The translations under genes and the position numbers were made by a program. A stretch of DNA of 64,000 nucleotides from Maribacter litoralis (GTDB lineage Bacteria > Bacteroidota > Bacteroidia > Flavobacteriales > Flavobacteriaceae). The stretch is taken from the NCBI RefSeq assembly GCF_003075045.1, contig NZ_QCZD01000002.1, positions 1 to 64,000 on the forward strand, given 5' to 3'. The notes beneath the pieces were generated by a model. That model saw nothing but the letters and a program-made list of their open reading frames with translations. It was not told the DNA's origin and did not search any database. Of the stretch, positions 51,299 through 60,489 are shown one piece after another (position 1 is the first letter of the stretch; each line of letters opens with the position of its first letter).

Positions 51299-52870
51299 TT
51301 ATTCGACATCCCACCAAACTCTAGTGGTAAGAACATCTGGTCCTTGAGCGGCTATTGCAGCGGCATAGTTATCAGGATTATTACTTTGTTCGCTTTCAGA
51401 ATATGTAAGTCTTCTTGGTATCGTACCGTTGGTTACGTTACCAGGGTAGTTTACCGGTGTAAGTGTAGGGAAACCTGTTCTTCTCCAGTTAGAGAAAGAT
51501 TCATATTCATTTAAGAAAGTTGCTGCCCAATATTGGGTGTTGATCTGCTCTAGTGCATTACCTGCATCATATGGGTTGGCAGCAAGATAATCTGCAATGG
51601 CAGCATCGGCAATAATACCACCTTCACCATATAATGATAATTGTTTCATCGCCGCGGTTACTCCGTTGTTGTAATGTGTTTCTGCATCACCTGCAAGACC
51701 CCATCTTACGTTTGCTTCGGCAAGCATAAATTCTACCTCTGCGTACGTTTGAAAAATCATAGGTGCGGTTTCAGAAGTTATTAAAAGGCGATTAGGCTCA
51801 GAGTAGTCGTTTAAATTGCTGAAAAGATTATCAAGATCGACATCTTGCTCTTGTAGCATAGGAAGATCCTGACCATTGGACAGACCTCTTTGTGCGTCTG
51901 GATCTAGTCTTTCCTCCACCGTTCTATCTTCTCTATAATCCTCTATGAATAGACCAGGGTTCTCGGGATCTTCTTTAAAAATAATTTTCTGTGCCGGTAA
52001 CGAAGCCAATACCGTTAACCTTGGGTCGTTTGCATCTTTTAATAAATTAATGAACGTATCGCTCATTCTTGGATTTCCATCAGCCGTAAACACTTCGCCA
52101 ATTCCATTTTTGTTATCCGCATCGTGTTGCAGATAAAAGATATCTTCATTAGATGTCATTACACCTCCGTCAATAGCTTTTGTAACCCATGCTTGTGAAG
52201 CTGTAGGGTCTACTTTAATTAGCCTAAGACCTAAACGTAACATTAAGGAATTAGCTAACTTTTTCCATTTCGCTTGATCACCATTATAGATAACATCTGC
52301 AGAACCAAATTCAGATACTCCAGTACCTAATGCAGCAGAAGCTTCTTCCAGTTCGTTCAATAAATCTGGGTAGATTTCGCTTTGCGCATCATATTTAGGA
52401 AGAAAAATACCTTCTATAACTGCTTTACCTGCCTCACTATATGGTACATCGCCATATAGATCGGTAAGCCTTGAGTAAGCAAAGACACGTAATATTTTTA
52501 CGATAGCCTTCATTTCTTCTGGAGCTTCTTCCTCTTCTAATTGAAAGGTCAAATCTTCAATCGATTTAATGGCATTCTCATAATAGCGATCCAATAAAGA
52601 TGAAGCATAACCTTTGTTCCATGTATATTTATCACCACTCCAGTAACCAGCAGTTGTAGCCACATGTTGCATCATGGTAGATTGATAGATCATGGCCGCT
52701 CTCCAGTTGTCATATCTTTCACTAGAAATAAATTTCATCACCGCAGTTAGCTTATTACTGGCATCTACCTGGGTTGGCTTTGTTGGATTCACATTCAAAT
52801 CTTCAAAACCATCATCACATGCACCTACAGAAAGTAGTGCAAACATTAGTATATATATTGATTTTTTCAT
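51299..52870 (-). CDS. SusD/RagB-family surface glycan-binding lipoprotein
   Basis: 523 residues with a lipobox LSVGAC at Cys18 and the Asp/Glu-rich start typical of surface export (CDDGFEDLNVNPTKPT). This N-terminal NVNPT motif and the later LLMRLGLRLIKVDP-like helices match the SusD-like_2 subfamily. It forms the lid of the SusCD nutrient transporter and binds the oligosaccharide. It starts 9 bases after the susC stop, so the pair is co-transcribed. Substrate is not predictable from the sequence. Confidence 0.93.
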   Translation of the reverse strand: MKKSIYILMFALLSVGACDDGFEDLNVNPTKPTQVDASNKLTAVMKFISSERYDNWRAAMIYQSTMMQHVATTAGYWSGDKYTWNKGYASSLLDRYYENAIKSIEDLTFQLEEEEAPEEMKAIVKILRVFAYSRLTDLYGDVPYSEAGKAVIEGIFLPKYDAQSEIYPDLLNELEEASAALGTGVSEFGSADVIYNGDQAKWKKLANSLMLRLGLRLIKVDPTASQAWVTKAIDGGVMTSNEDIFYLQHDADNKNGIGEVFTADGNPRMSDTFINLLKDANDPRLTVLASLPAQKIIFKEDPENPGLFIEDYREDRTVEERLDPDAQRGLSNGQDLPMLQEQDVDLDNLFSNLNDYSEPNRLLITSETAPMIFQTYAEVEFMLAEANVRWGLAGDAETHYNNGVTAAMKQLSLYGEGGIIADAAIADYLAANPYDAGNALEQINTQYWAATFLNEYESFSNWRRTGFPTLTPVNYPGNVTNGTIPRRLTYSESEQSNNPDNYAAAIAAQGPDVLTTRVWWDVE

Positions 52871-52879
52871 AGTTCTCTT

Positions 52880-55800
52880 TTAAAACTTTACATTGATAGT
52901 TAGACCGTAACTTCTAGAAGAAGGAACTCCAAAATATTCCAGACCTTGAGAGTTTCCAACAGTGTAAGCACTTTCTGGGTCAATATTATCTACACTTCTT
53001 TTTATGTAGAATAAGTTAGAAGCGATAAGCGATACATTAACATTGGTTAAAAATACATTGTCTAGGGCTTTCTTTGGTACGGAGTAACCCAAGCTTAATT
53101 GTCTGAATTTAATATAATCAGAGTCTTCAACGAATTCTTCTGCGATATCTGCAATTTCACCATAATAGTCAGCTAAATTTTCTGGTGCAACTGTCGTTGT
53201 AAATGCAGCTCCAGATTGGTCAACACCAGATACGGTCAACCCATTTTCTCTGCCTTCTAATGTGTTTTTATGTAGACCATTACCATATAGGATCGTGTTG
53301 GTGCCAGAAAATATCTGTCCGCCAAACTTTCCGTCGATCAAAAAGTTCAGATTGAAGTTCTTGTAAGTAAATGAATTTGAAAAACCTAATGTCAATGGTG
53401 GTACACCTTCACCTAAAATCTTACGCTCTCCTTCAACAGCTCTTGGTACACCATCATCACCTACTTCATAAACTATAGTACCGTTATCATCACGCTCGTA
53501 AGAAACACCAACTATAGAACCATAGGTTTCACCAACAATATGGGTAATTCTTACGTTCTGTGTTCTTGGTTCATCAAGGTTAATATCAGAGTCAACATCG
53601 TCAGTAGCAACTACCAGGCCTTCATTATAAGCACCATTTACGGTCATATTCCAAGAGAAGTCATCTGTTCTAATGGGCGAACCACTAATTAAGAATTCAA
53701 CACCCTCATTGGTTACCTTACCTAAATTTGCGCTAGCACCGTTATAACCAGAATACGTAGATGTTGATACATTTACAATATCATTTGTTGTTTCATTGCT
53801 ATAGTAAGCAACATCAAAAGATAGGCGGTTGTTAAAGAACCTCATATCTAAACCAACTTCCGTTTCGCTTTTACTAAAAGCAACTAAATTGGCATTTGGA
53901 ACTGTACTACCGGAAACTCTACCTAATGGCTGACCGTCAATTGGGATTCCGAAAATTTCATAGTTCAAAGCCAAAGAGTAAGGATCTTGAGCACCACCTG
54001 CAACTTCAGAATAACCACCTCTTAATTTTAAGAAGCTAACGAAAGAAGGCATGTTAAAAGCATCCGATAATATCAAACTACCATTAACTGAAGGGTAGAA
54101 ATCATCATTAGGAGTAGTTTTACCCGGGAAGGATAATGTAGAGAACCAGTCATTTCTACCTGTAAAGGTAACATATGCCCAACGGTCATAAGATAGTTCT
54201 AATGAACCATATACAGAACCAATTTTTCTTTCTGAATATTCTCTGCTACGAGATTGGCTAACTGTATTACCTATGTCTTCTAAACCTGGAACAATAAAGT
54301 CATTACCGCCTAAATATAGATTTTCAGATTTAACGTGGTTGTTGTTAGCACCTACTAATGCAGATATGGCAAACTTATCTGTAATATCTTTTTCTGCAGC
54401 TAATATTAAATCGGCATCAACTTGATTGTATCTTCTTTCTTCTTCTGTTATACCACCTAATGGCTTGTAAGCTGTTCCGTAAGGTTCAACAGAAGTTCTT
54501 CTAATAATATCATTATCTATACCAATTCTACCGGTTAACGATAACCAGTCTAAAATATCATAACGGAGAGATGTAGAAGCAATTATTCTGTTTCTAACAT
54601 CTTCATTGTTGAAGTTATAGGCTGCAAAATATGGGTTTGTGGAAAATGTGTTATTAGAGAATTGTCTCTCAGTACCATCAGGATTTGTAGATGGCTGTAA
54701 CGTAGTTACATCGATGTTACCTGGCAGCAAAGCCACTGAAAAGTTAGCATTACCAGGAGAATCTGAAAGTCTTGGTCTGTTTTTAACCTTTTCTATAATG
54801 TACTTGGCATTTACGCTGCTCGTTATCTTTTCTCCTAATATTGCACTAGAATTGAAAGAAAAAGACTTTCTGTTTAAGCCGGCATTTGGTAGTACATCTG
54901 AATTATCTAGATTTGATGCAGAAAGTCTATAGGTCAAATCTTCTTTGGCACTGGTTATGGCAACCGTATTAATAAAAGTAGATCCCGTTCTATAGAATTT
55001 GTCAACGTTATTACCTACATAAGAGTAAGGTCTTGAAACACCATCGAACTGAGTTGAATTTACACCATCATAAGCTTCTCCCCAAGAAGAACTACCTGCC
55101 TCTAATGCGGCACTTTGTGAAGATGGTCTTACACCTCTAACACCTTGTCCATATTCAGTTTGAAAATCTTGTAATGAAGTGTCTACTTTGTCAAAAGTTA
55201 CAGAGCTACCCACTTCGATGCCAAAACCTTCTTGTCCTTTACCAGATTTTGTGGTTACGATAATAACACCACCTGCAGCACGAGAACCGTACAGTGCAGA
55301 TGCCGCACCACCTTTAAGTACGGAAATGGATTCAATATCATCTGGATTTAAACTTGAGATACCATCACCACCATCTGAACCACCCCATAAACTGGCTGAA
55401 CCATTATTGCCGTTACCGATCGGAATACCATCCACTACATAAAGTGGTTGGTTGTTACCAGATAATGAACTTGCACCTCTAATAACTACTCTACTGGAAC
55501 CAGCTGCACCGGTAGCATTTTGAGAGATGTTTACACCGGCAATTTTACCTTGTAAGGAGTTAATGGCATTTGGTGTCTTGATAGTAGAAATTTCTTCAGC
55601 ATCAACTTCCGTTAAGGAGTATCCTAATGCTTTGGTTTCTTTACGAATACCTAATGCGGTAACTACTACTTCGTCTAATTCACTGGCATCTTCTGCAATT
55701 GAGGTATTGACGGTAGATCTACCGTTAACACCAACTTCTTTGGTCTTATACCCTAAAGAGGAGAAAACCAAAGTTGCATTTGCATCAACGTTGATTGTGT

Positions 55801-55981
55801 AATTACCGTCGAAATCAGTAGAAGTTCCGTTTGTTGTGCCTTTTTCAACAACGTTTACACCTGGCAAAGGTATACCGGTATCGTCTGTGACAACACCAGA
55901 AACGCTTTTACTTTGACCTATTACCGCCTGAAAAAAAAGCAGTAATGCAACGGTCAAAAAACTTGAGAATTTTTTGTACAT
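52880..55981 (-). CDS. SusC/RagA-family TonB-dependent outer-membrane transporter
   Basis: 1033 residues. It has a signal peptide (ending at IGQ near residue 23) and a carboxypeptidase-D-like domain (VSGVVTDDTGIPLPGVNVVEKGT). The SusC plug follows (IRGASSLSGNNQPLYVVDGIPIGNG, SISVLKGGAASALYGSRAAGGVIIVTTK), then a 22-strand barrel ending in Phe, the OMP sorting residue. With SusD it imports oligosaccharides using TonB energy. The region upstream (about 150 bases) is AT-rich and holds its promoter, although no clear TAnnTTTG box was found. Confidence 0.95.
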   Translation of the reverse strand: MYKKFSSFLTVALLLFFQAVIGQSKSVSGVVTDDTGIPLPGVNVVEKGTTNGTSTDFDGNYTINVDANATLVFSSLGYKTKEVGVNGRSTVNTSIAEDASELDEVVVTALGIRKETKALGYSLTEVDAEEISTIKTPNAINSLQGKIAGVNISQNATGAAGSSRVVIRGASSLSGNNQPLYVVDGIPIGNGNNGSASLWGGSDGGDGISSLNPDDIESISVLKGGAASALYGSRAAGGVIIVTTKSGKGQEGFGIEVGSSVTFDKVDTSLQDFQTEYGQGVRGVRPSSQSAALEAGSSSWGEAYDGVNSTQFDGVSRPYSYVGNNVDKFYRTGSTFINTVAITSAKEDLTYRLSASNLDNSDVLPNAGLNRKSFSFNSSAILGEKITSSVNAKYIIEKVKNRPRLSDSPGNANFSVALLPGNIDVTTLQPSTNPDGTERQFSNNTFSTNPYFAAYNFNNEDVRNRIIASTSLRYDILDWLSLTGRIGIDNDIIRRTSVEPYGTAYKPLGGITEEERRYNQVDADLILAAEKDITDKFAISALVGANNNHVKSENLYLGGNDFIVPGLEDIGNTVSQSRSREYSERKIGSVYGSLELSYDRWAYVTFTGRNDWFSTLSFPGKTTPNDDFYPSVNGSLILSDAFNMPSFVSFLKLRGGYSEVAGGAQDPYSLALNYEIFGIPIDGQPLGRVSGSTVPNANLVAFSKSETEVGLDMRFFNNRLSFDVAYYSNETTNDIVNVSTSTYSGYNGASANLGKVTNEGVEFLISGSPIRTDDFSWNMTVNGAYNEGLVVATDDVDSDINLDEPRTQNVRITHIVGETYGSIVGVSYERDDNGTIVYEVGDDGVPRAVEGERKILGEGVPPLTLGFSNSFTYKNFNLNFLIDGKFGGQIFSGTNTILYGNGLHKNTLEGRENGLTVSGVDQSGAAFTTTVAPENLADYYGEIADIAEEFVEDSDYIKFRQLSLGYSVPKKALDNVFLTNVNVSLIASNLFYIKRSVDNIDPESAYTVGNSQGLEYFGVPSSRSYGLTINVKF

Positions 55982-56128
55982 AAATAAGTGAGTTAAGTTA
56001 GTTTGTATAAAATACTGTCATAAGTTGAACCATTCCCCACTCAATCATTAAAAATTTCGACAAATAACTGTTGTGAAAAGCTTAACAACGTGTTAACAAA
56101 AAGAAAATTTTTACTAATGAAACAATTC

Positions 56129-57256
56129 TTAAGGGTTTTGTAATGCCCTAATAACCTGCCATTGTTCATCTGTAATTGCTGGTCCGTCAAAAAAAGAGAC
56201 ACCATTTGCACCATTGCTTTTTGCTTGATGAATAGCTTCGTTAAGTTGATTAACAGTCATTTCTGGAACATAAATACCCGTGTGTAATTCTGTGTCTCTA
56301 CCTTCTAAATCTGCTACGCCTTGTTTTGTGGCATAACCGATCCAATCTATTTCTTCGTTATAGAATTTATTATAGATCATAGGTAAAACGGCATCTACTT
56401 TCCATTTGTCCCAACGTTGGCGTACCATATGGTCTGCCATTTCTGGATAGGGGAATACAGCGGCCGTTAGTATTTTGCCGTTTTCATGGGTGATTTTATA
56501 TGCCTCATCTACAATCGATTTTATTTTATTTAGGCGGAAATTTTTCCATTCCATATCTATTGCAGGATTTGTAAAGTCCTTTGGGTTTTTATGGTGTATT
56601 TTTTCAAATTCCGCTGTACAAACATCACAGTAACAGAAATCATATCTTGGCAATTCTGTCTCCTGTTTTAAATCATATTTTGGTAGCAGTCCAATAGGAA
56701 GAAAAATATCTGAATATCGTATATAATCTAAATGATAGCTAGCTACGCCTTCTACTTTAGATAAACCTTCTATTAAACCAAGAATATGCTCTCTAGATTC
56801 TTTTCGGGTCGGGCAAAGCCATTTGTAATAACCCACATAAGGTGGTTCGTCATAGCAAGATTTTCCATCCCTACTTACGGCATACCACTCTGGGTGCTGC
56901 TCTGCAACCTTATCACCTGGGCGGTTCATGGTAAACATCCATGCATGTACTTCAAGATCATGCTTTTTGGCTATAGGTACTAAACGGGCTAGTAATTCTG
57001 GATCACCATAGGTGTTGATTAAAATGGCGTCCAAACCATTTTCTCCATATTTTTTAAACTCTTCATCAAATGATTCGTCTGTTCTAGATTTGTCAGCTGT
57101 GGTCCATGTCCAAAGTTTAAAATTTGATTCTTTAGTTGTGGTTGTACTATTTGTAATAGTTTCTGCCACTTCTTTTTGTGGTTTGTTTTCACAGGAAACA
57201 ATAAGTAATGGAATAAAAAGTGTTAGAAAGTGAAAGAATTTAGTTGGTTTGTTCAT
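56129..57256 (-). CDS. GHL10-type (family 10-like) glycoside hydrolase lipoprotein
   Basis: 375 residues from the ATG at 57256, which overlaps the end of the CBM9 gene by 17 bases; a TTG at 57268 is the alternative. A lipobox (LLIVSCEN) is followed by a TIM barrel of the COG1649/GHL10 kind: DAILINTYGDPE, VHAWMFTMNRPG, VASYHLDYIRY, CDVCTAEFEK, ILTAAVFPYPE, VLPMIYNKFYNEEID and SNGANGVSFFDG. The likely nucleophile/acid residues are among the Asp and Glu of DYIRY and TELHTG. The substrate is unknown. It may act on oligosaccharides taken up through SusCD. Confidence 0.82.
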   Translation of the reverse strand: MNKPTKFFHFLTLFIPLLIVSCENKPQKEVAETITNSTTTTKESNFKLWTWTTADKSRTDESFDEEFKKYGENGLDAILINTYGDPELLARLVPIAKKHDLEVHAWMFTMNRPGDKVAEQHPEWYAVSRDGKSCYDEPPYVGYYKWLCPTRKESREHILGLIEGLSKVEGVASYHLDYIRYSDIFLPIGLLPKYDLKQETELPRYDFCYCDVCTAEFEKIHHKNPKDFTNPAIDMEWKNFRLNKIKSIVDEAYKITHENGKILTAAVFPYPEMADHMVRQRWDKWKVDAVLPMIYNKFYNEEIDWIGYATKQGVADLEGRDTELHTGIYVPEMTVNQLNEAIHQAKSNGANGVSFFDGPAITDEQWQVIRALQNP

Positions 57257-58328
57257 GGTAGGTTTCAAATTTTCCGTCGGTATGTATAACTAGTTGATTA
57301 TTTGTGAAAGGACTTTTCACCCAAATGTCGAAGCCAAAATTATTCTTTTCTAAAACCGCAATGACTGGTTTTCCCTTTATTATTTTAGCTTCTCTTTGAA
57401 GTTTTCCGTTTTTAAGGTTCCAGCCTTGTTCATTTTTGTTCTTGACGTTTCTGTACAATTGGTACATATACCATTTTATATGTTCGTCTTCGGGAATAGT
57501 AAATGTTTTAGAATCATCTTTACTAAAGTATACATAGCCCCAATGTTCTGGCTCGTGCATATTTATTACCCCTTGTGGAGACCAGACCCAATTATATTCG
57601 GGTAAAAATTTCCCATTTGAATCTTTCTTTCTGTAATACTTGCCGTTGTTTAAATCAAAGTCCCAGTTAACCCTAGAAAAGTTGATTCTCCAAAATTCAT
57701 TTTCTGGTACTTTGGTAGTACCGCCCGGGGCTGTGGTAAATGACCATGGAATGGCTATTTCAATGTTCCACCCTTTATCTATGTCAGATGAGTTATTTAA
57801 TGTACCATTTATATTCACTGCTGTTTCAATTCCCTTAAAATCCCATCCATCCATAATATACCCATGATTTCTATAGGGTTTTGATAGGTACAGATCCCAA
57901 ATGGTATTTAGGGCATTCATCTCGAATTCATAATAATTATGGGTATCACCATCTGGATCTATAAATATTTCAAAATCATTGTTGTAGAAGATAATGGTGT
58001 CTCTTTGCTTTAAGTTAGCCCAAACATGGGACTCTTCAAGTTGTGCAAAAAAGTACATGTACTGTTGGTCCCATAACATTTTAAACTTTGTAGGGTAAGT
58101 AGGTTTTTTAATGCCTTCTATATCAATGAAGTTACTTGACCAGTTAGCAGACTGCCATGCATCTTCGTTCATTTTACCATCAATTGAAATAGGTTCAGTT
58201 GTGTTTTCTGCTATATAGGTACGTGGTGTTTCTTGAGCTATCAATGATATTGCACCAAGATAGATAAGAAACAATAGTAATGCTATGGCTTTCTTTGTTT
58301 TTAGTGATTTTTTATCGGTTATTTCCAT
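57240..58328 (-). CDS. Exported CBM9-like carbohydrate-binding protein
   Basis: 362 residues. After a membrane-type signal (AIALLLFLIYLGAISLIAQ) comes a family 9-like carbohydrate-binding domain: ISIDGKMNEDAWQSANW, FKMLWDQQYMYFFAQLEE, DFEIFIDPDGDTHNYYEFEMNALNTIWDL and GWNIEIAIPWS. Similar proteins without a catalytic domain are frequent in Bacteroidota polysaccharide loci. Its stop overlaps the start of the GHL10 gene, so the two are coupled. It is divergent from the LytS-like kinase. Confidence 0.82.
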   Translation of the reverse strand: MEITDKKSLKTKKAIALLLFLIYLGAISLIAQETPRTYIAENTTEPISIDGKMNEDAWQSANWSSNFIDIEGIKKPTYPTKFKMLWDQQYMYFFAQLEESHVWANLKQRDTIIFYNNDFEIFIDPDGDTHNYYEFEMNALNTIWDLYLSKPYRNHGYIMDGWDFKGIETAVNINGTLNNSSDIDKGWNIEIAIPWSFTTAPGGTTKVPENEFWRINFSRVNWDFDLNNGKYYRKKDSNGKFLPEYNWVWSPQGVINMHEPEHWGYVYFSKDDSKTFTIPEDEHIKWYMYQLYRNVKNKNEQGWNLKNGKLQREAKIIKGKPVIAVLEKNNFGFDIWVKSPFTNNQLVIHTDGKFETYHEQTN

Positions 58329-58662
58329 AGCCTAATATTTTGGTCTGTTCTTGTTGTCTAACTCATAACCTAAAGAATAGGGAAAATAGAAGCAATTAAT
58401 TAGGCTAACTTCTATATTTAGCAGTGCTAGGCACCAAAAACAGTATTGCAGTATAAAGCTTTGTCTTTTGTTTAGACTTTTAAAATGCGCTTTTGCTCAA
58501 GTTGTTTTAACTACATTTAGCAATAATTAGCTTTTATGGTTATTCTGAGATTATTGTTGAATATTTTTAAAATTCTTCGTAAACTGAATATTTTTAGCCT
58601 AACAACTATGGATCGTTGCCCAACGTCATATTAGGGCAGAATAAAATTAGTGTTTGAAGCCT
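58329..58662. promoter_or_regulatory. Divergent control region between CBM9 and the LytS-like kinase
   Basis: A 334-base AT-rich gap. It contains an exact 12-base direct repeat, TGAATATTTTTA, at 58558-58569 and 58585-58596 (27-base period), which could be a regulator site, possibly for the LytTR protein encoded nearby. A -7-like TATATTTA occurs near 58410. No open frame or RNA gene is apparent. Confidence 0.4.
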
Positions 58663-59748
58663 ATGGATATTAGATTAATGAAGTTATTGAGAAGGCCCAA
58701 ATTTTTTGGTACCAGTGAGATCAAACCTTGGCACCATATTTTATTTTGGTCGGTCTATTTTGTCTTCAATACTTTTAGGTGGACGTTTATACATGACGAT
58801 TTCTTACTTTCTTTACGAACTAACCTTATCGGTTTTCCTATTCATATGTTTTTGGCATATTTAAATGCCTATTACCTAATGCCCAAGTTTATTTATACAA
58901 AGAGGTATTTGGAGTATACGGTGTATATACTGCTATCATTGTTTATAATGCTTTTGGTGAAATATAATCTTACCTATTATTTGGTGAGTACAGATGTAAT
59001 GCCAGAAGGACCAGAAGTTATCAATACCCTTACTATTGGCTATGCCGTGCAAACTATGATAGGCGAAGTTTATGTAATCTCTTTCTTTACGGCGATAAAA
59101 CTGACTATAGATTGGTTGAGGGAAAGTAGTAAACTACACGATTTAGAGAAGCGACAACTTAAGACAGAACTTCGCTTTTTGAGGTCGCAGGTATCACCCC
59201 ATTTTTTCTTTAATACATTGAATAATATTTATTCATTGACCTTAGAAAAATCTGATCAAGCCCCAGAGGTAATTTTGAAACTCTCAGAACTAATGCGCTA
59301 TTTACTATACGCAACGAAGAAACAGAGGCAAGATTTAACCAGTGAAATTAATTGTATTAGAAATTACATAGATTTGGAACGTATTAGGTTCGATGATTCG
59401 TTGAAGATAGATATGAATATATCTGGTAATCTAGATAATTGTAAAATACCACCAATGCTATTGATTCCCCTTATTGAGAATTGCTTTAAACATGGGGCTA
59501 GTAAGAATATAGGGGATATGAAAATTAAGATTGATGTAAAGGTTGATGATGATTGGATGGATTTTAAAGTGTCCAACTCTATTCCACTTGTAAACAAAGA
59601 ATACGTATACCCTGTAAAAAGAGGAGGCATAGGTCTTTCTAATGTCAAAAAAAGGTTGGAGCTGGGGTATGCGAAGAACGAATATGATTTAAAGATTTTC
59701 GAGGAGGATAAAATGTTCAATGTGTTTTTAAAGCTTAAGGTAATATGA
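58663..59748 (+). CDS. LytS-type sensor histidine kinase (His_kinase family)
   Basis: 361 residues from ATG 58663; a TTG at 58654 is also possible. Four membrane helices fill about residues 20-160. A short coiled coil leads to the phosphoacceptor region LRSQVSPHFFFNTLNNIYSL (His in SPHFFFN), and the ATPase has IPLIENCFKHGA as N-box and GGIGLSNVKKRLE as G-box. The helices have no obvious ligand domain, so the signal is unknown. Its stop overlaps the start of the response-regulator gene (4 bases). Position next to the catabolic locus suggests control of the latter. Confidence 0.92.
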   Translation: MDIRLMKLLRRPKFFGTSEIKPWHHILFWSVYFVFNTFRWTFIHDDFLLSLRTNLIGFPIHMFLAYLNAYYLMPKFIYTKRYLEYTVYILLSLFIMLLVKYNLTYYLVSTDVMPEGPEVINTLTIGYAVQTMIGEVYVISFFTAIKLTIDWLRESSKLHDLEKRQLKTELRFLRSQVSPHFFFNTLNNIYSLTLEKSDQAPEVILKLSELMRYLLYATKKQRQDLTSEINCIRNYIDLERIRFDDSLKIDMNISGNLDNCKIPPMLLIPLIENCFKHGASKNIGDMKIKIDVKVDDDWMDFKVSNSIPLVNKEYVYPVKRGGIGLSNVKKRLELGYAKNEYDLKIFEEDKMFNVFLKLKVI

Positions 59749-60458
59749 TTTTAAAAGTAATAGTAGTAGATGATGAGCCATTGGCGGTAAATGTGATTAA
59801 GAACTATATACTGAGGGTGAAAGAATTGCAGCTGGTCGGTACTTTTTCCAATGCTTTGGATGCATCTACTTTTTTAAGGGATAACGAGGTAGATATTATG
59901 TTCTTGGATATTAATATGCCTTTTCTTGACGGATTGGAGTTTTTAAGCACCTTGCACAAAAAACCTTTTGTAATTATGACAACCGCTCATGAAGAGCATG
60001 CCTTAAGGAGTTTTGAACTGGAGGCTATTGATTATTTGGTGAAACCAATTTCATTACCTCGATTTTTCAAATCTGTTGATCGTATCATCGGTCTTAGGAA
60101 AATAGGCAATAATGGTGGTGCTGACAAAGATGAGAAGCCTTCCATTTTTGTTAAGGTGGATAAAAAGAAATTGCAGAAAATTTACCTTGATGAGATTATG
60201 GTGATAGAAAGCCTTAAGGACTATATCAGGATTATTACACCTACCGCTAAATATATTATTCATAGAACCTTAAGTAGCTTTACGGATGAGCTACCTGGTG
60301 ATAATTTTATTAGAATACACCGTTCGTACACTATAGCCGTTGATAAAGTAAGTGTAGTAGAAGGTAATAGTGTGGAGATTGGGGGTATTAGATATACTAT
60401 TGGAAGAAGCTATTTAGCCGATGCCAAAAGTAGAATACTCAATAACCTGACGGACTAA
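59745..60458 (+). CDS. LytTR-family response regulator
   Basis: 237 residues. The receiver domain has the acidic pair VVDDEP, the phosphorylated Asp in MFLDINMP (about residue 54) and VKPI. The LytTR DNA-binding domain begins near 130 (FVKVDKKKLQKIYLDEIMVIESLKDYI, then RIHRSYTIAVDKV). It forms a pair with the kinase just upstream. LytTR proteins bind direct repeats; a candidate 12-base repeat lies upstream of the kinase gene. Confidence 0.93.
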   Translation: MILKVIVVDDEPLAVNVIKNYILRVKELQLVGTFSNALDASTFLRDNEVDIMFLDINMPFLDGLEFLSTLHKKPFVIMTTAHEEHALRSFELEAIDYLVKPISLPRFFKSVDRIIGLRKIGNNGGADKDEKPSIFVKVDKKKLQKIYLDEIMVIESLKDYIRIITPTAKYIIHRTLSSFTDELPGDNFIRIHRSYTIAVDKVSVVEGNSVEIGGIRYTIGRSYLADAKSRILNNLTD

Positions 60459-60489
60459 AATTTTCTACTAATTTTAGAAATAAATTACG

